Shown here in pieces: positions 53,720-64,000 of a stretch of DNA of 64,000 nt. The position numbers and the translations under genes are program-made. This DNA comes from Anthopleura xanthogrammica. Its lineage: Eukaryota > Cnidaria > Anthozoa > Actiniaria > Actiniidae. The stretch's first letter is position 1, and each line of letters begins with the position of its first letter. The notes under the pieces are model-generated. The model worked only from the letters and a program-made list of their open reading frames with translations, searched no databases and had not been told where the DNA came from. The stretch is from assembly GCA_964019055.1 (NCBI GenBank), contig OZ025221.1, forward strand, positions 4,294,968-4,358,967. The letters are read 5' to 3'.

Positions 53720-54564
53720 TGTGGTCATGGATACACATATAGAGCTCTTCTCTGGTTTCTGTATAAATTTTCACCTCTAGATGAGGCACTTGAACCTTTC
53801 TCATGTGTCAGTGTTGACTGAAACAATAGATTTTTCTCTGCATTGCCTCGCATTCAAGCACTTAATGATTAATTACATGGGGTTAAACAAAGGTTTTTAT
53901 TCTCATAGGGAAAAAAAACATGGCACTAAGTGATCAAGTTTCATAAGCTTTACTTTATAAAATTTATGATGAGTTATTTCTGTTTTGATTGATGGAAGCA
54001 CAGGCATTTACAGTGAGGACACTCGAACCGTGAACACTTTGAGGTTTTTTCATACTTTTTTTTCCTCCTTTATCCCTTGTGTGAATCGATTGGAAATATG
54101 ATTTATTTTGAACAATAAGATTATTTGAATTCAGTGCTGCATTTTCAGAAGGTTTGAAGTAGAAGAAAGTTCATAAAATAAAAAATATATAAATATCAAG
54201 TGTTCATGGTTGGAGTGTCTTCACTGTAATCCTGAAGCAACTTCAAGTGTCACAGTCATGTGAAATCTGCTCCCCTTAAAACAATGCATTTTATCTATGT
54301 AAATTTTGCAAAATGACTCGAGTTGAGGAAAGAACAGTGTAAAAGAAAATATACTACTGGGAATGGTTATCTGCAGATGAGTTATGTAGGAAGGGTTTAA
54401 TAAAATATTTATAAAATGCTTTTTTTGTATGTTCTTAATAAGTTGATTGTAGGCCAACTAAGAGTTTACTGTAGACAGCCTATGTGAAATGTTATAGGGT
54501 GTGATTGCACAGTCTCCTGAGCTAATGGCTCATGACTGAAGCACTAGAGGCCAGATTGAAAGAG

Positions 54565-54735
54565 TTGATTTTTGCAGAAGAAAACCGGGAAAAAATGCTC
54601 AAAGTACAGGTGGATCAACAAGCAACTCTAATCACATACAACACCGAGCCCAGAAATTTAACATGTGGCATTGATGAGAGGCAGCACATTACCAGCACAC
54701 CAACAATACTTCCCAATATTTGTTGGCCAAGAAGC
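54565..54735 (-). mobile_element. SINE family 2, degraded
   Basis: It shares CAACAAGCAACTCTAATCACATA with 42480-42672 and keeps a CACCGAGCCC..ATTTAACATG head relic in place of the B box. It lies between MRPL12 and HAPSTR1. Confidence 0.65.
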
Positions 54736-55218
54736 AACTAAAGTGTAATAGTTATTAGATCAATATAGTTTTATCTATCATATTTCCATTGCTTTCTTTT
54801 GCATCTGTTATTGGATTATTACACATTATAGCATGATGCGCTGCCAAAAGCATGACCACTTTTAATATATTTGCATACTTCTAGGCTGCCAAACGATCTT
54901 TTACACACCTTATTTGGATTGGTAAAACCAGACAGCTTTGCATCAAATGTTTTGGTTTAACATACGAAAGCCAGTGCATAGAAGCATATGAATACATTAA
55001 ATGTGGTCATACTTTTGCTCATCACTCTGTAACAAGTTAATTTTGTTCCAGGTGAAATCGCTCAACTGACATACTAAAAAAAAACAAAATGATATCCAGG
55101 CAAATAAGTGTTTTTTTATTCACAAACATTAACATTTATATATAAGGATAACATATTGTCAATATTAGTCTCTCTTTTTTTGGTCAATAAATTCAATGTA
55201 GTTACTTTAATTGAATTA

Positions 55219-57209
55219 CTAGAAGTTATAGCGCCCTCGTTTATGAGAAGGTGAATCCATAACTATGTCCATAGATGACGTTGTGCGTTTTCTGCCTTCT
55301 CTTCCTTCCGTCTCCGTTAATGATTCATTATAACTTCTCCTACGAGATGAATTGTGAAACATTTGCCCTAAACCTTGGGAGGCATAAAATGGTGCAGTGT
55401 TTATCTGTTCGTCTACAGATAAGTCTTCAAATGGCCCATAGCACTGTACTCCAGTGTCCCTACTATCAAATTCCATTCCGGATGAAAGAACAGTTGAATT
55501 GGATCCTACAGTTGAGCTACTGGTACGAACATCACTCAGTCGTCTTGGTGATGACCGTCCAGCCAAGTATGAAATCAAATCTTCTCTTCTGATAAGTTTT
55601 CGTCTCTTCTTTGCCCAAGATAGGATGTCTTTATTTCTTTTTCTATAACCAGCTTGATGCCCTGTATCTATGGCTCTCTTGTGTAGATCTAAACTTTCTG
55701 CAAAAAGATAATTAGCAATTGTTATATTTTGGCTGAGCATGAGGTAAAAATACTCAAATACCCGTTCAAAAAACGGCTGCTTCTAATTTACATATTTTCT
55801 AAATTTAATGCCTCAAGAGAAATGAAACATATCAATGGAAAGAAGATAAGAAAAAATGATTATATTAGAAGATATTGCAGTGTAAAGCGTGTAAATGATG
55901 CCAAAGCGAGGCTAGTCAGTATTGATCAGCAAAATCTCATACTTATATATGTAAATTCATTCCATAATAACTTATAAGAAAAAAAATGCCACGACATTAA
56001 AACTTTTCCTGTTCACTCACTTTTGGATGATCTTTCATGTAAAAGTGATATACTGATAAAAAATTTGATTGACGAAGTTCGAATAGAAAAGTGAAGAATT
56101 GCCATTTTCAGAATTGGTGTATATATAACAGAGTTCCTAAATACCGATAGTTAAATGTATCTAATCTGTTATGCTTGTAATAATATTTTGAAGCATTTAG
56201 GAAGTTATAAGGATAAAAATGTAGTAGAAAGAGTAATACTTTTATGGTTAAATATAACTTTTTACACATAAAAATACAATTTTTCCACAAATAATATGAG
56301 GAATTCAATCAGAAAGACAGACTTGAAACCTTGCCAACAAATAAATATTTCTTGAATATGCCAGAGAACTTAGAATTTCCTTAAGAATTTTCCTTTTATT
56401 TGTTTATAACAGGATAATTCAAAAATTAAAGTAAGAACCACAGCGAAAAATAAAATAAAGATTTCTTTGCCATATTTTTTCAAAACATTTCAAAGCCATG
56501 ACGACTTTTAAAAACAAGTAAAATTTTTACGACCGCGAAAAATACTTTCACTGTTAAATCGGCCATACTTTAGAACTCGAAAGTATTATAAGAGAATCAG
56601 CACTTTCAAAGCTAAAAAATACTTTGATTATCAACTCCTTTTAAGCTACAAAGTCATCAAAAAAGTCTATTCTTAAACACAAATGTGTCGGTATAACACC
56701 TTGGGTCTTGTACTTGGTACCTCAACAGGGCGTTGATTTTACCTTACTAGGTCTTCAAAATCGCTAAGATATTATTAAAAGAAAGGGTTCTAAAGGTATT
56801 TGTTATTAAATTCGAGAAACGGTTAGATTTTACCTCTATAAAGATGAGCTATAGTGTTGGCTGTGTCTTGAAATGGCGTCCATAAGCATCCATTATGGTT
56901 AGCATCATGGTGGCGCTCTGAAACAAACGGATTTGTCCCGTATTAACTTACGAAATACACCTCCTATATAGGTATGATAATTAAATATACTTATATAATT
57001 AAATACAGACCTTTATAAAGCTGGGCACAGGCCATTGCTGCATTTTGAAAAGCATTCCACAATCGTTGAACGGCTTGTTCTTTCTCTTCAGCCAACTGCT
57101 CCTCAAAATCTGGTTGGGTCTCCAATTGTTCAACACACTGTCGCTCGTAACTTGAAAAGCTCCAGGGTTCGTTTCCACCCTCGTTGAAATCTTTATCCTT
57201 CCCGTCCAT
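55219..57209 (-). CDS. HAPSTR1: HUWE1-associated protein modifying stress responses (C16orf72 family)
   Basis: Three exons, 57011-57209, 56834-56917 and 55219-55697, encode 253 residues (human: 275). The conserved core appears in order: EPWSFSSYERQCVEQLE (about 14-30), a helix ending RLWNAFQNAAMACAQLYK (about 49-66), the second repeat of it LWTPFQDTANTIAHLYRESLD (about 78-98), then HQAGYRKRNKDILSWAKKRR and REDLISYL (about 109-140). The rest is Ser-rich and disordered, ending DSPSHKRGRYNF, matching the DSPTHKRNR end of the vertebrate protein and a likely nuclear-localisation signal. Vertebrate HAPSTR1 binds the ubiquitin ligase HUWE1 and tunes stress signalling; the same role here is inferred. 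It is divergent with the TMLHE-type gene. Confidence 0.93.
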
Positions 57210-57880
57210 GTGGGGAGTGTTTGACTGGTTAATGGTAGGTATTTGGGTTCAAAAAGACCGTTTCTTTTTGACTGCGCAATGATTTTACCACTACAACACC
57301 GCGGCCATGTTTTGATGAACTTGTAATACCGTGGAGAATCCTGGGTAAATATCTACCCCATTGGAATCATGGGACATTCTTCAAGTCACGCAATCTACCG
57401 CATCACTCGAGCTTAAAATATTAAATTTTACAAAACTTTTCAAAGTCGCATCAGAATAACCACAAAAATATCCCTTTGAAGCAAAATCGAATCTTTCATA
57501 ATTACTGTAGGTAAATTTTAGTTTTTATTTTCAAAAAGTTGAACGAAAATGTAACGGTTACAAATATTGAGCGCGTGGAATCATGGGAGATTCAGACAGT
57601 CACGCTCGTGAAACGCGTTACAGTGCTTATTTTGATTAGAATTGTAAAACGTTTGCACTATTTTGAACATAATTTATTATTATTTTTCCGACACGAGCAC
57701 CAAGGGTTCTTTTTATCTCCATTTATTTCACGTGCTATGACTTTTAAAAAATATTGTGTTATGTGTGAAACCGATACGATCTGAAAAGAACATGGAATGA
57801 TGGGAAATTGTGCACGAGACAAGATCCTCAACCTGGGTGCACTGGAGTATCGTGACGTGTCTGTTCTCTTTTAAAGCAAT
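57210..57880. promoter_or_regulatory. Bidirectional promoter region, HAPSTR1 / TMLHE
   Basis: 671 bp between start codons. GCGGCCATGTT at 57301-57311 reads AACATGGCCGC toward HAPSTR1 (YY1-like). A TGGAATSATGGGA motif occurs three times at about 57362, 57576 and 57793, spaced about 215 bp; the middle copy contains TCATGGGAGATT, shared with the MRPL12 promoter. The flanks of the motifs share only short words (GTCACGC), so the spacing may be an old duplication. Confidence 0.5.
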
Positions 57881-59176
57881 ATGCATACTCTAAGACGATT
57901 CAATTCACATCTGCTATCTCCTTTGAAAGCAATTTTACCATCAGCTAGGAGTATAAATCCCGTAAGAGTTGTTGGAGGCAAAAGAGACCGCTTGCAACGG
58001 CTTTCTCTCTGTACCTCGGCGCCCTCTTTCAACTCTATCACAAGCGCTTTCTTGGAAAACGATAAAATCAAAGTCCAGTGGCAAAACGGGGAGCATTCTG
58101 AGTTCCATAATGTATGGTTGAGAGACCACTGTAACTGTGCCAAATGTCTAAACCAGACAACGAATCAGAGAGAGCTTGACTTACTGGATGTCCCACTAGA
58201 TATCAAACCGAGCAATGTTTCAACCACTGATAATATACTGGAGCTGAAATGGCCAGATGATCACGTGACTGTTTTCAATTCTGATTGGCTTATGAAGCAT
58301 GGGTACAAGCCAGATACCACGACGAGGATTGAAGATTGGGTGGAGCCAGTAGTCTGGGACAAGTCGATTATTTCGTCAGTTGAACTTCCAGAGATTACAT
58401 TCGAGTCAGTGTTACAAGATGAAAAAGAACGTTGCAGGGTGTCCAACTTAATAGAAAAGTATGGCTTTGCTTTTGTGTATGAAACACCAACAGGTTTGTC
58501 ATTCATTGAAAAGCTGTCCAATGCCTTGGGAGGGTTTGTGCGCGAGACAAATTATGGTCGGTTGTGGGATTTTTCTAATGAAGTTATGGAGCATGCTGAC
58601 ACAGCGTATACAGCACAGCGCCTTGAGGCTCACACAGATAATACATACTTTACTGATCCAGCTGGGCTACAGCTGTTGCACTGTACTTTCCATGATGGGA
58701 AAGGTGGAGAGAGTCTGTTAGTGGATGGGTTTCATGCTGCCGAAATCCTAAGACAAACAAACTTGGAAGCCTTTGAATATCTTTCTTCACAAGTGATTCC
58801 TTTCCATTTTAAAGATGACAAGATTCATTTGAAGGCAAATGGCCATGTGATTGAACTGGACCCTTTCACAAATGAAGTAGCCCGCATTCGTTTTAACATG
58901 TACGACAGAGATATTCTAAATTGTCTGCCAGCGGATGAGGTCCCAAAGTTTTACCATGCATTTAAGGCCTTGGCTTCTGTTATACGAAACCCAGAAGGTG
59001 AATACTGGTTCAAGCTGACGCCTGGTAAGTGCTTGGTAATGGGAAACTGGAGAGTCATGCATGGTCGCTGTGGATTCACAGGTTTGAGGAAAATGCAAGG
59101 CTCTTATATCAATAGAGATGATTTTCGCAGTCACTTTAGACCAAAGTTTAAAATTTACAAAAATGAATTGGACTGA
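57881..59176 (+). CDS. TMLHE: Trimethyllysine dioxygenase-type Fe(II)/2-oxoglutarate oxygenase, mitochondrial, intronless
   Basis: 431 residues in one exon (human TMLHE: about 421). The N-terminal roughly 45 residues are basic and Ser/Leu-rich, as in a mitochondrial presequence. The GBBH-like N-terminal domain (about 60-140) holds VWLRDHCNCAKCL with Zn-type Cys84, Cys86 and Cys89. The catalytic jelly-roll (about 170-415) has the iron triad H251-x-D253 (EAHTDNTYF) and H394 (WRVMHGR), with R403 positioned for 2-oxoglutarate. LQLLHC..GKGGESLLVDGF (264-284) and SYINRDDF (408-415) resemble TMLHE more than gamma-butyrobetaine hydroxylase. It would hydroxylate N6-trimethyllysine, the first step of carnitine synthesis. 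BBOX1 is the alternative; separation needs a tree. The lack of introns contrasts with its intron-rich neighbours and could reflect retrocopy origin or intron loss, but a full promoter-proximal position and intact frame argue it is functional. Confidence 0.88.
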   Translation: MHTLRRFNSHLLSPLKAILPSARSINPVRVVGGKRDRLQRLSLCTSAPSFNSITSAFLENDKIKVQWQNGEHSEFHNVWLRDHCNCAKCLNQTTNQRELDLLDVPLDIKPSNVSTTDNILELKWPDDHVTVFNSDWLMKHGYKPDTTTRIEDWVEPVVWDKSIISSVELPEITFESVLQDEKERCRVSNLIEKYGFAFVYETPTGLSFIEKLSNALGGFVRETNYGRLWDFSNEVMEHADTAYTAQRLEAHTDNTYFTDPAGLQLLHCTFHDGKGGESLLVDGFHAAEILRQTNLEAFEYLSSQVIPFHFKDDKIHLKANGHVIELDPFTNEVARIRFNMYDRDILNCLPADEVPKFYHAFKALASVIRNPEGEYWFKLTPGKCLVMGNWRVMHGRCGFTGLRKMQGSYINRDDFRSHFRPKFKIYKNELD

Positions 59177-59388
59177 AATATGATCCCAGACATGCAGGGA
59201 CATATCCAAGAATTTCCTTGAGGATCAGTCCCCTCCATCCAAAAATTCACATGCATGTAACAAATTATTAAATTACCGATGGTCTGGATACAACTTAGGA
59301 CCCTTGATCACACTCCAATGAAACAAAGTTAATAGATTAGTCCAATATATAAATTAGACTTTAGTCGGACCTCTTCAAGCTTCGTATG

Positions 59389-59519
59389 CAAATTGCTCAT
59401 TTCAGACCTCATGTCATTCCCTTGAGAAATGTTCTTTTATTAAAATATTTACACATGAAAGAATCAACTCCCAAGAGTGGCATCACGTGGTCTGAAATGG
59501 GCACATCAAACAACGAAGC
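59389..59519. mobile_element. MITE family B, copy 2
   Basis: Inverted ends GCTTCGTATGCAAATTGCTC and ..GGGCACATCAAACAACGAAGC-type, interior nearly identical to 10003-10147 (GTTCTTTTATTAAAATATTTAC). The close match over about 130 bp suggests recent activity. Confidence 0.8.
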
Positions 59520-59529
59520 TAAAAAGGTA

Positions 59530-60919
59530 TATTATTAAATGTTGAGTTTTAATTCATGTACTGTCATTTCCCAAATTTACTTGAGTGACTGAAATTCGAG
59601 GTTGGACTTCATAAAATACAGCAAATAATAGTAGTTAACACATTAAGTCTAACCTTAATTGACTTGGAACCATTGTATTGTGGTCATGCACTGAAATGAA
59701 TTTAAGGAAGATGTAAATGGCCGTCTTGTTTAGAAATCAAAGTGACCCCATCTCCCTTCATCCCTTGATTTATCTTGGTTTCTTCAATGGTGCAATGTTT
59801 AAGTGAGTCACCTCTCAACACTATATAGTTGAGGGCTTGACACACACCCAACCATATAAGCAGAATTGCATTATTTATTGATTAATCCCTTATATCTTTC
59901 AAGGCAATTTCCCCAGTCAGTTTCTCTGGTTTTCCCACTTCCATAAAAATCATCTTTCACCTATCAATCTAAGAATATATCTGTTGTGATTGTCCCACTT
60001 TAATTTATGACAGCATTAAATGCAAATTAGAAAAAATTATGACTGAGATGGGTCGTAAACATGTGTTGTTGCACATGTTATAAACAAAACATTGTTATAG
60101 CTTTCTGAACAATTTGTGGTTCACAATTAAATTTAACACAAAATTTAGTACTGTTTATTTGCACATACATTCCTTATTTTATCACTTATATGCTAAGCCA
60201 TTGTAATTTATTTGTTAAAAAATATTTTGCATGCAGGTTGTCTAACAATGTCAGGACAAAACAGAACTTTAAATGAAAGAATTTAAAAAAATTTTGTAGG
60301 AACTTGTAATCAGGATTGTTTTTCCCCAGATTAAAATAACTATAGATTCATGTTACTGACTGATTTTTTAGGCTGTATTTTATCTAGTGCTCTTCTACTT
60401 AAAGAGGGTTGAGTGGTCCATATCATGTAATTACTGTAGACTGCTTCCTAAAAAATATGGCTTGCAACTAGTCTTTTTCTGTGAGAAAAACCTTCTACCT
60501 TTTGTGAATTTCAAATCCGAGTTTGTACTTTTTTAGTTGTGAAGTTGTTTTGACTTCATTCTAATTTTATTGCGATATTCTTAAATGCAGAATTCTTGAT
60601 CACTGGCTAGTCTCCTTCACAGCTGCTTTTATTGTCATTGCACCGATGCGATTGGCTTGCACACACCCACCTTCACCGAATACGTTGGCATGTTGAATTG
60701 TGTGAAGACAGTCTAAAACTTTGTGCAGAGAAGACTAATCAGTTGTGTTACTTAACAAATAACTTCCTTAACTATAACAGAACAAGTTATTCATTAACTC
60801 CATTAACTCCTTCATTACAATAGTTCTGTTTAAACCCTGTTGTTACAGACATCCAGGGGCCAAGAAAGTGTCTATATTAACAGGTTGCAGGTATTAGGCA
60901 GATTACAGTTCATATATTG
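59530..60919. other. Intergenic, no coding exon recognised
   Basis: AT-rich convergent intergenic DNA between TMLHE and USH1G; no ORF of recognisable family and no strong splice-site pair. Confidence 0.5.
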
Positions 60920-61247
60920 CACATAACTTTTGACAATAGATTTCAAAGTTTATTCAGAATTTCCAAAGTTCAAGTCGTACCTTAGAAATTCACAAAAAAC
61001 TTTGTTGGCAAACTTCAAACTTAATTCCTGTGCAAATTCGGTAATTCAATAGAATTGAGGTTTTCTCCTTGAAGCCACCATCTTTAGGCAAAGCACTGCA
61101 TGCCCTGCTTTATGAAGCAACTCATTGCCACTAAGCTCCTTGTAAAACACAAAGTTTGCCAACAAAGTTTGATGTGAACTTCCAAAGCAGGACTTGAACT
61201 TTGGGACTTTGGAATGAACTTCATAATCTAATGTCAAAAGTTATGTG
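60920..61247. mobile_element. Foldback MITE-like element, about 328 bp
   Basis: Ends CACATAACTTTTGACA and TGTCAAAAGTTATGTG are perfect inverted 16-mers. Inner blocks (TTCCAAAGTTCAAGTC and GACTTGAACTTTGG; ACTTTGTTGGCAAACTT and AAGTTTGCCAACAAAGTTT) also pair, so nearly the whole element is palindromic. Confidence 0.85.
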
Positions 61248-61322
61248 AAAAACACTGTACTTTAAAATTAAATTTGTATCACCAGGACAACAACAAGTGT
61301 CCATAACAATAGGGTGTCCTTA

Positions 61323-61636
61323 GGGAGCATTCATTTTTTAGGAGGGGGGGGGGCCGGAGGAATTAGGGGGGGGGTCATTAAAAAATTACTAGATAAAAAG
61401 GGGGGGTCACATTTTTTTTAACGTTGAACCAGGGGGGTCATGAATAAGAATACAGTCTTCTTTTTTTTTTTTTTTAGTCTTTTTCTGGAGGGGGGGGGGC
61501 TAGAAAATTTTTACATTTGCAAGTGGGGGGGTTATCAAAATATTCAATTCCTTACCATGGGAGCTAGCATTTTTTTTCTGTTTGATTCCTCTAATTCCTC
61601 TGGCCCCCCCCCCCCTCCTAAAAAATGAATGCTCCC
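61323..61636. mobile_element. G-rich MITE with TTA target duplication (PIF/Harbinger-like), copy 2
   Basis: Ends GGGAGCATTCATTTTTTAGG and CCTAAAAAATGAATGCTCCC are perfect inverted copies flanked by TTA (61320-61322 and 61637-61639). The interior has at least five runs of 6-12 G on one strand and a mirrored C run. It has the same architecture as 34264-34539 but different termini. Confidence 0.85.
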
Positions 61637-61802
61637 TTACTAAGTAGATGTACTGTACATTAAGTGGGGTTTAACTAAACTCTTCATATTTTCTTTCCAT
61701 TAAATTTCATGTGATTTCTCTATCATTTGAACCTCTTTCTGGTGCATCTAAATTGTACTGGAACCTTTTTATTTGTTAATTTAATTTTTTTTAAATTTAA
61801 TT

Positions 61803-63039
61803 CTAAATTTTCGAATCAGTCATAGTTCCTGGGCTTTTCAAAGCCACCTTTCGTCTTTTCACTGCTTCTAAGATCTTGCGCCGTGGACCAAGAGGGAGAT
61901 CAAGCTCCTGTAGGTCTTTATCAGTGCACAGCATTAGAGCATTAAGATCAATACTCTCCTTGAGGAATGCAGAAGAAAACTGTTCTAAGTTCAACCCAGA
62001 GAGAAAAGTAACAACAGCTCTCATGTCATCGGAAACCTCTGTTTCTGTCGAAAAGTTGTGTTCTTCAAATCCTGCAGACTGCAAGCTTGCTAGATCATGG
62101 TCGTTACTTTCTGGAGACGAATGGCTGTTTTGACTTTTCTGGCTTTTCATGCTACCATTGGACTTGCTTGACATCGATTGATAACAAATTTCTGTGGAAA
62201 CATTCCCTTCGTGGTCGTATTTCTTTATTATGTGCCCTAATGTTGCATTTAGGCTATCACTGTCAGAACCATCCGACTCTGTACTCTCAGACCTATCTCG
62301 AGGAGGGAATGGAGTTTCATCAACATCGTCTAAGTCATCAAGAGACTTTGAAGTGGCCATCGGAGCAGCTTTAAAAATTAAATCTGGCTGGCTTAGAGAA
62401 GAACGCTTTGTTTCAGGATTTAAAGGATCACCCGGTTTTCTTCTGTGCAGAGTATCATGGATTTTACCTTTGAGTGCTTTGAATAAGTTTGACCTCTGAG
62501 AATATGTGTCAGAATACACATGAGAAGTTGCATCTGGGGCTTCCCAGTGGTCGCTGTTGTCATCAAACCTCCGTCCCCCTGCCAACTCTGAGAAAGTACG
62601 CGATCGTCCATTTGTTGTGGAACTTGTACTCTGCATGCCCCAGTTGTCATCTTCCTCTCCCACTTTTCCATTTCCCAGTGTATCGTATTTATTTTGTAAT
62701 TCATCTTTCAGTCTCCTCTCATACGTTTTGTCTCTTTCTTGCTGCAGTCTGCTTTGCTTTTTAACTCTTTTTATGGCTTCCCGTTTTGCTCGGAGCTTCT
62801 GTTTTTCCACTGTCTTTTTATCTCGAAGCATCTGGATTGCAATCAGTCCATCGAGATGTCGTACACATTCCATACGGCCATGATATGCAGAATCTTCTAA
62901 GGGAGTCCGTCCATCGTTGTTTAATGCCCAAATATTGCACCCAAAGTTGGTTAAAAAGGACAAACAGTTCAGTTGACCACAGGATGCTGCAAGGTGCACA
63001 GCTGATGCCCCATCATAATTTGGCTTGTCAGGATCGCCC
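61803..63039 (-). CDS. USH1G: USH1G (SANS)/ANKS4B scaffold protein, 3' exon
   Basis: One large exon encodes about 412 C-terminal residues. It begins inside the ankyrin repeats (GDPDKPNYDGASAVHLAASCGQL, then NDGRTPLEDSAYHGRMECVRHLD). A basic coiled-coil region follows (KKTVEKQKLRAKREAIKRVK), then a Ser-rich middle with KSLDDLDD and DSLNATLG. A SAM domain follows (VVTFLSGLNLEQFSSAFLKE .. DLNALMLCTDKDLQELDLP, GPRRKILEAVKRRK). The C-terminus TMTDSKI fits a class I PDZ ligand, as the DTEL end of human USH1G does. Vertebrate SANS and ANKS4B bind harmonin and myosin VII in stereocilia or microvilli tip-link complexes. The exon acceptor is at 63039/63040. The next upstream exon probably ends in the last two bases of the window (63999-64000, followed in transcript by GTTTGT), which gives the right phase for Arg-Gly. 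Confidence 0.93.
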
Positions 63040-63132
63040 CTGTCATAAAGAACAAAGACAATTTAAGACTAGAAACCTACTGCGATAAACCTTATAATTC
63101 TTGTATATCAAATATCATTTGAGATTGTTGAT

Positions 63133-63283
63133 CATTCCCTTGAGCATTATTTCTTTGTTTACCAGTAACAAGTGCTGGACTACATAGATTACTATGGATG
63201 TGATTCAAAGAAAGAATCTCATTCTCAACAAAGTTATATATATATACATGGTCTGAAATGGAAAAACATTATGCCTATAATAA
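63133..63283. mobile_element. MITE family B, diverged copy
   Basis: CATTCCCTTGAGCATTATTTC at the left and CATGGTCTGAAATGGAAAAA at the right recall the 10003-10147 and 19497-19680 copies. It lies in the USH1G intron. Confidence 0.45.
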
Positions 63284-63589
63284 GCCAATCAGAGCACCAA
63301 CGTCAGTATAGAGTACCCTTGGAAGCAGGAAGTGTCTGTGTTTGTGTGGGAAGGTTGAGATACAAAAATTAAGTAGACTGGTGGGTGGATGAAAAGCCCT
63401 ACCATTTCTGCAGTGCGATATATATAGTATGAATACTACTGAATTTCCTGAAATGTCAGTAGCCTGGCAAAATGATCCACCATGTTGTTATTTTAAACAA
63501 TAAAAGTCTTAGCTGGTGTTGTTTTTAATTTCCTTGGTGAATGTATTATCTAGAAGTTGTGATGTTGTTTCTTCAAGCAAATTTTTCTT

Positions 63590-63685
63590 GGAAAAGGTGG
63601 GATTTGAATCCACTACCTTCTGGTTTCTAGCTGATGATGGTCTAGGCCAATGAGCTCCAGGAACTTGTGTGAGGGAGTGTGGTCT
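63590..63685 (-). mobile_element. tRNA-derived SINE head
   Basis: The minus strand reads CCTGGAGCTCATTGGCCTAG (A-box region), and GTAGTGGATTCAAATCCCAC carries a B box (GGATTCAAATCC). A tail is not obvious. In the USH1G intron. Confidence 0.55.
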
Positions 63686-64000
63686 ATGATGTTATTTAGC
63701 CAGATCACTTAATAATTAGGAGATACTGTACAAACAATTTATTCAAATGGTCACCTCATCGACATTCAATTTTTTTCAAATCCTTTATTTAAACAAGAAT
63801 TTGAAAGTCAGGTGACAATTTGGATTGATCCAAATGATCACATGAGTTAACAGAAATGACTTTTCCATTGATCATATAAAAACAGGAAAGATCATTTTCC
63901 CCCCTGGACTGCGGACACTTCATTTGGTAGTAAAGAAGCCATAAGTATCTATAAGCTTTGGTGTAAATAGGATCCTGTATAATAACTAAATTACAAACCT

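Overview
The window is an intron-rich animal genome fragment. Gene content (CDR2, CLCN7, MRPL12, HAPSTR1, TMLHE and USH1G orthologues with vertebrate-like exon structure), AT-rich intergenic DNA, dense small palindromic elements, tRNA-derived SINEs and a long-TIR nuclease transposon point to an early-branching metazoan, most likely an anthozoan cnidarian (sea anemone or coral). That assignment is an inference; no rRNA or mitochondrial marker is present.

Layout. (1) 93-5974, + strand: ten exons, incomplete at the 5' end, of an extracellular protein with a discoidin (F5/8 type C) domain. (2) 6-10.9 kb: degenerate repeats, a SINE, two LINE 3' ends in inverted orientation, and small foldback elements. 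(3) 10955-12067, - strand: a single-exon rhodopsin-class GPCR. (4) 12.2-29 kb: about 17 kb with no recognisable coding exon but many microsatellites, SINE tails and palindromic elements. (5) 29045-32156, +: CDR2/CDR2L orthologue, 3 exons. (6) 33558-49587, -: complete CLCN7 (lysosomal Cl-/H+ antiporter) in 23 coding exons, with a 3.2 kb decayed DNA transposon carrying a FEN/XPG-like nuclease in one intron and many small elements in others. (7) 50123-53429, +: MRPL12, 5 exons. (8) 55219-57209, -: HAPSTR1 (C16orf72), 3 exons. (9) 57881-59176, +: intronless TMLHE-type carnitine-biosynthesis dioxygenase. (10) 61803 to the right edge, -: USH1G/ANKS4B orthologue, 3' part.

From CDR2 to USH1G the genes alternate strand, giving two tight divergent pairs (CLCN7/MRPL12 and HAPSTR1/TMLHE), each sharing a promoter region of about 0.5-0.7 kb with YY1-like and TCATGGGA-type motifs. 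MRPL12 and TMLHE act in mitochondria, CLCN7 in lysosomes, HAPSTR1 in a HUWE1-linked stress response and USH1G in a PDZ/SAM scaffold; no shared pathway is implied. From memory of the human map, the same genes lie on 16p12-13 and 17q25 (CDR2/ANKS4B beside CDR2L/USH1G), so the block looks like a remnant of an ancestral linkage group. Exon boundaries below were read by eye from GT-AG sites, reading-frame continuity and similarity to remembered protein families; no alignment was run.
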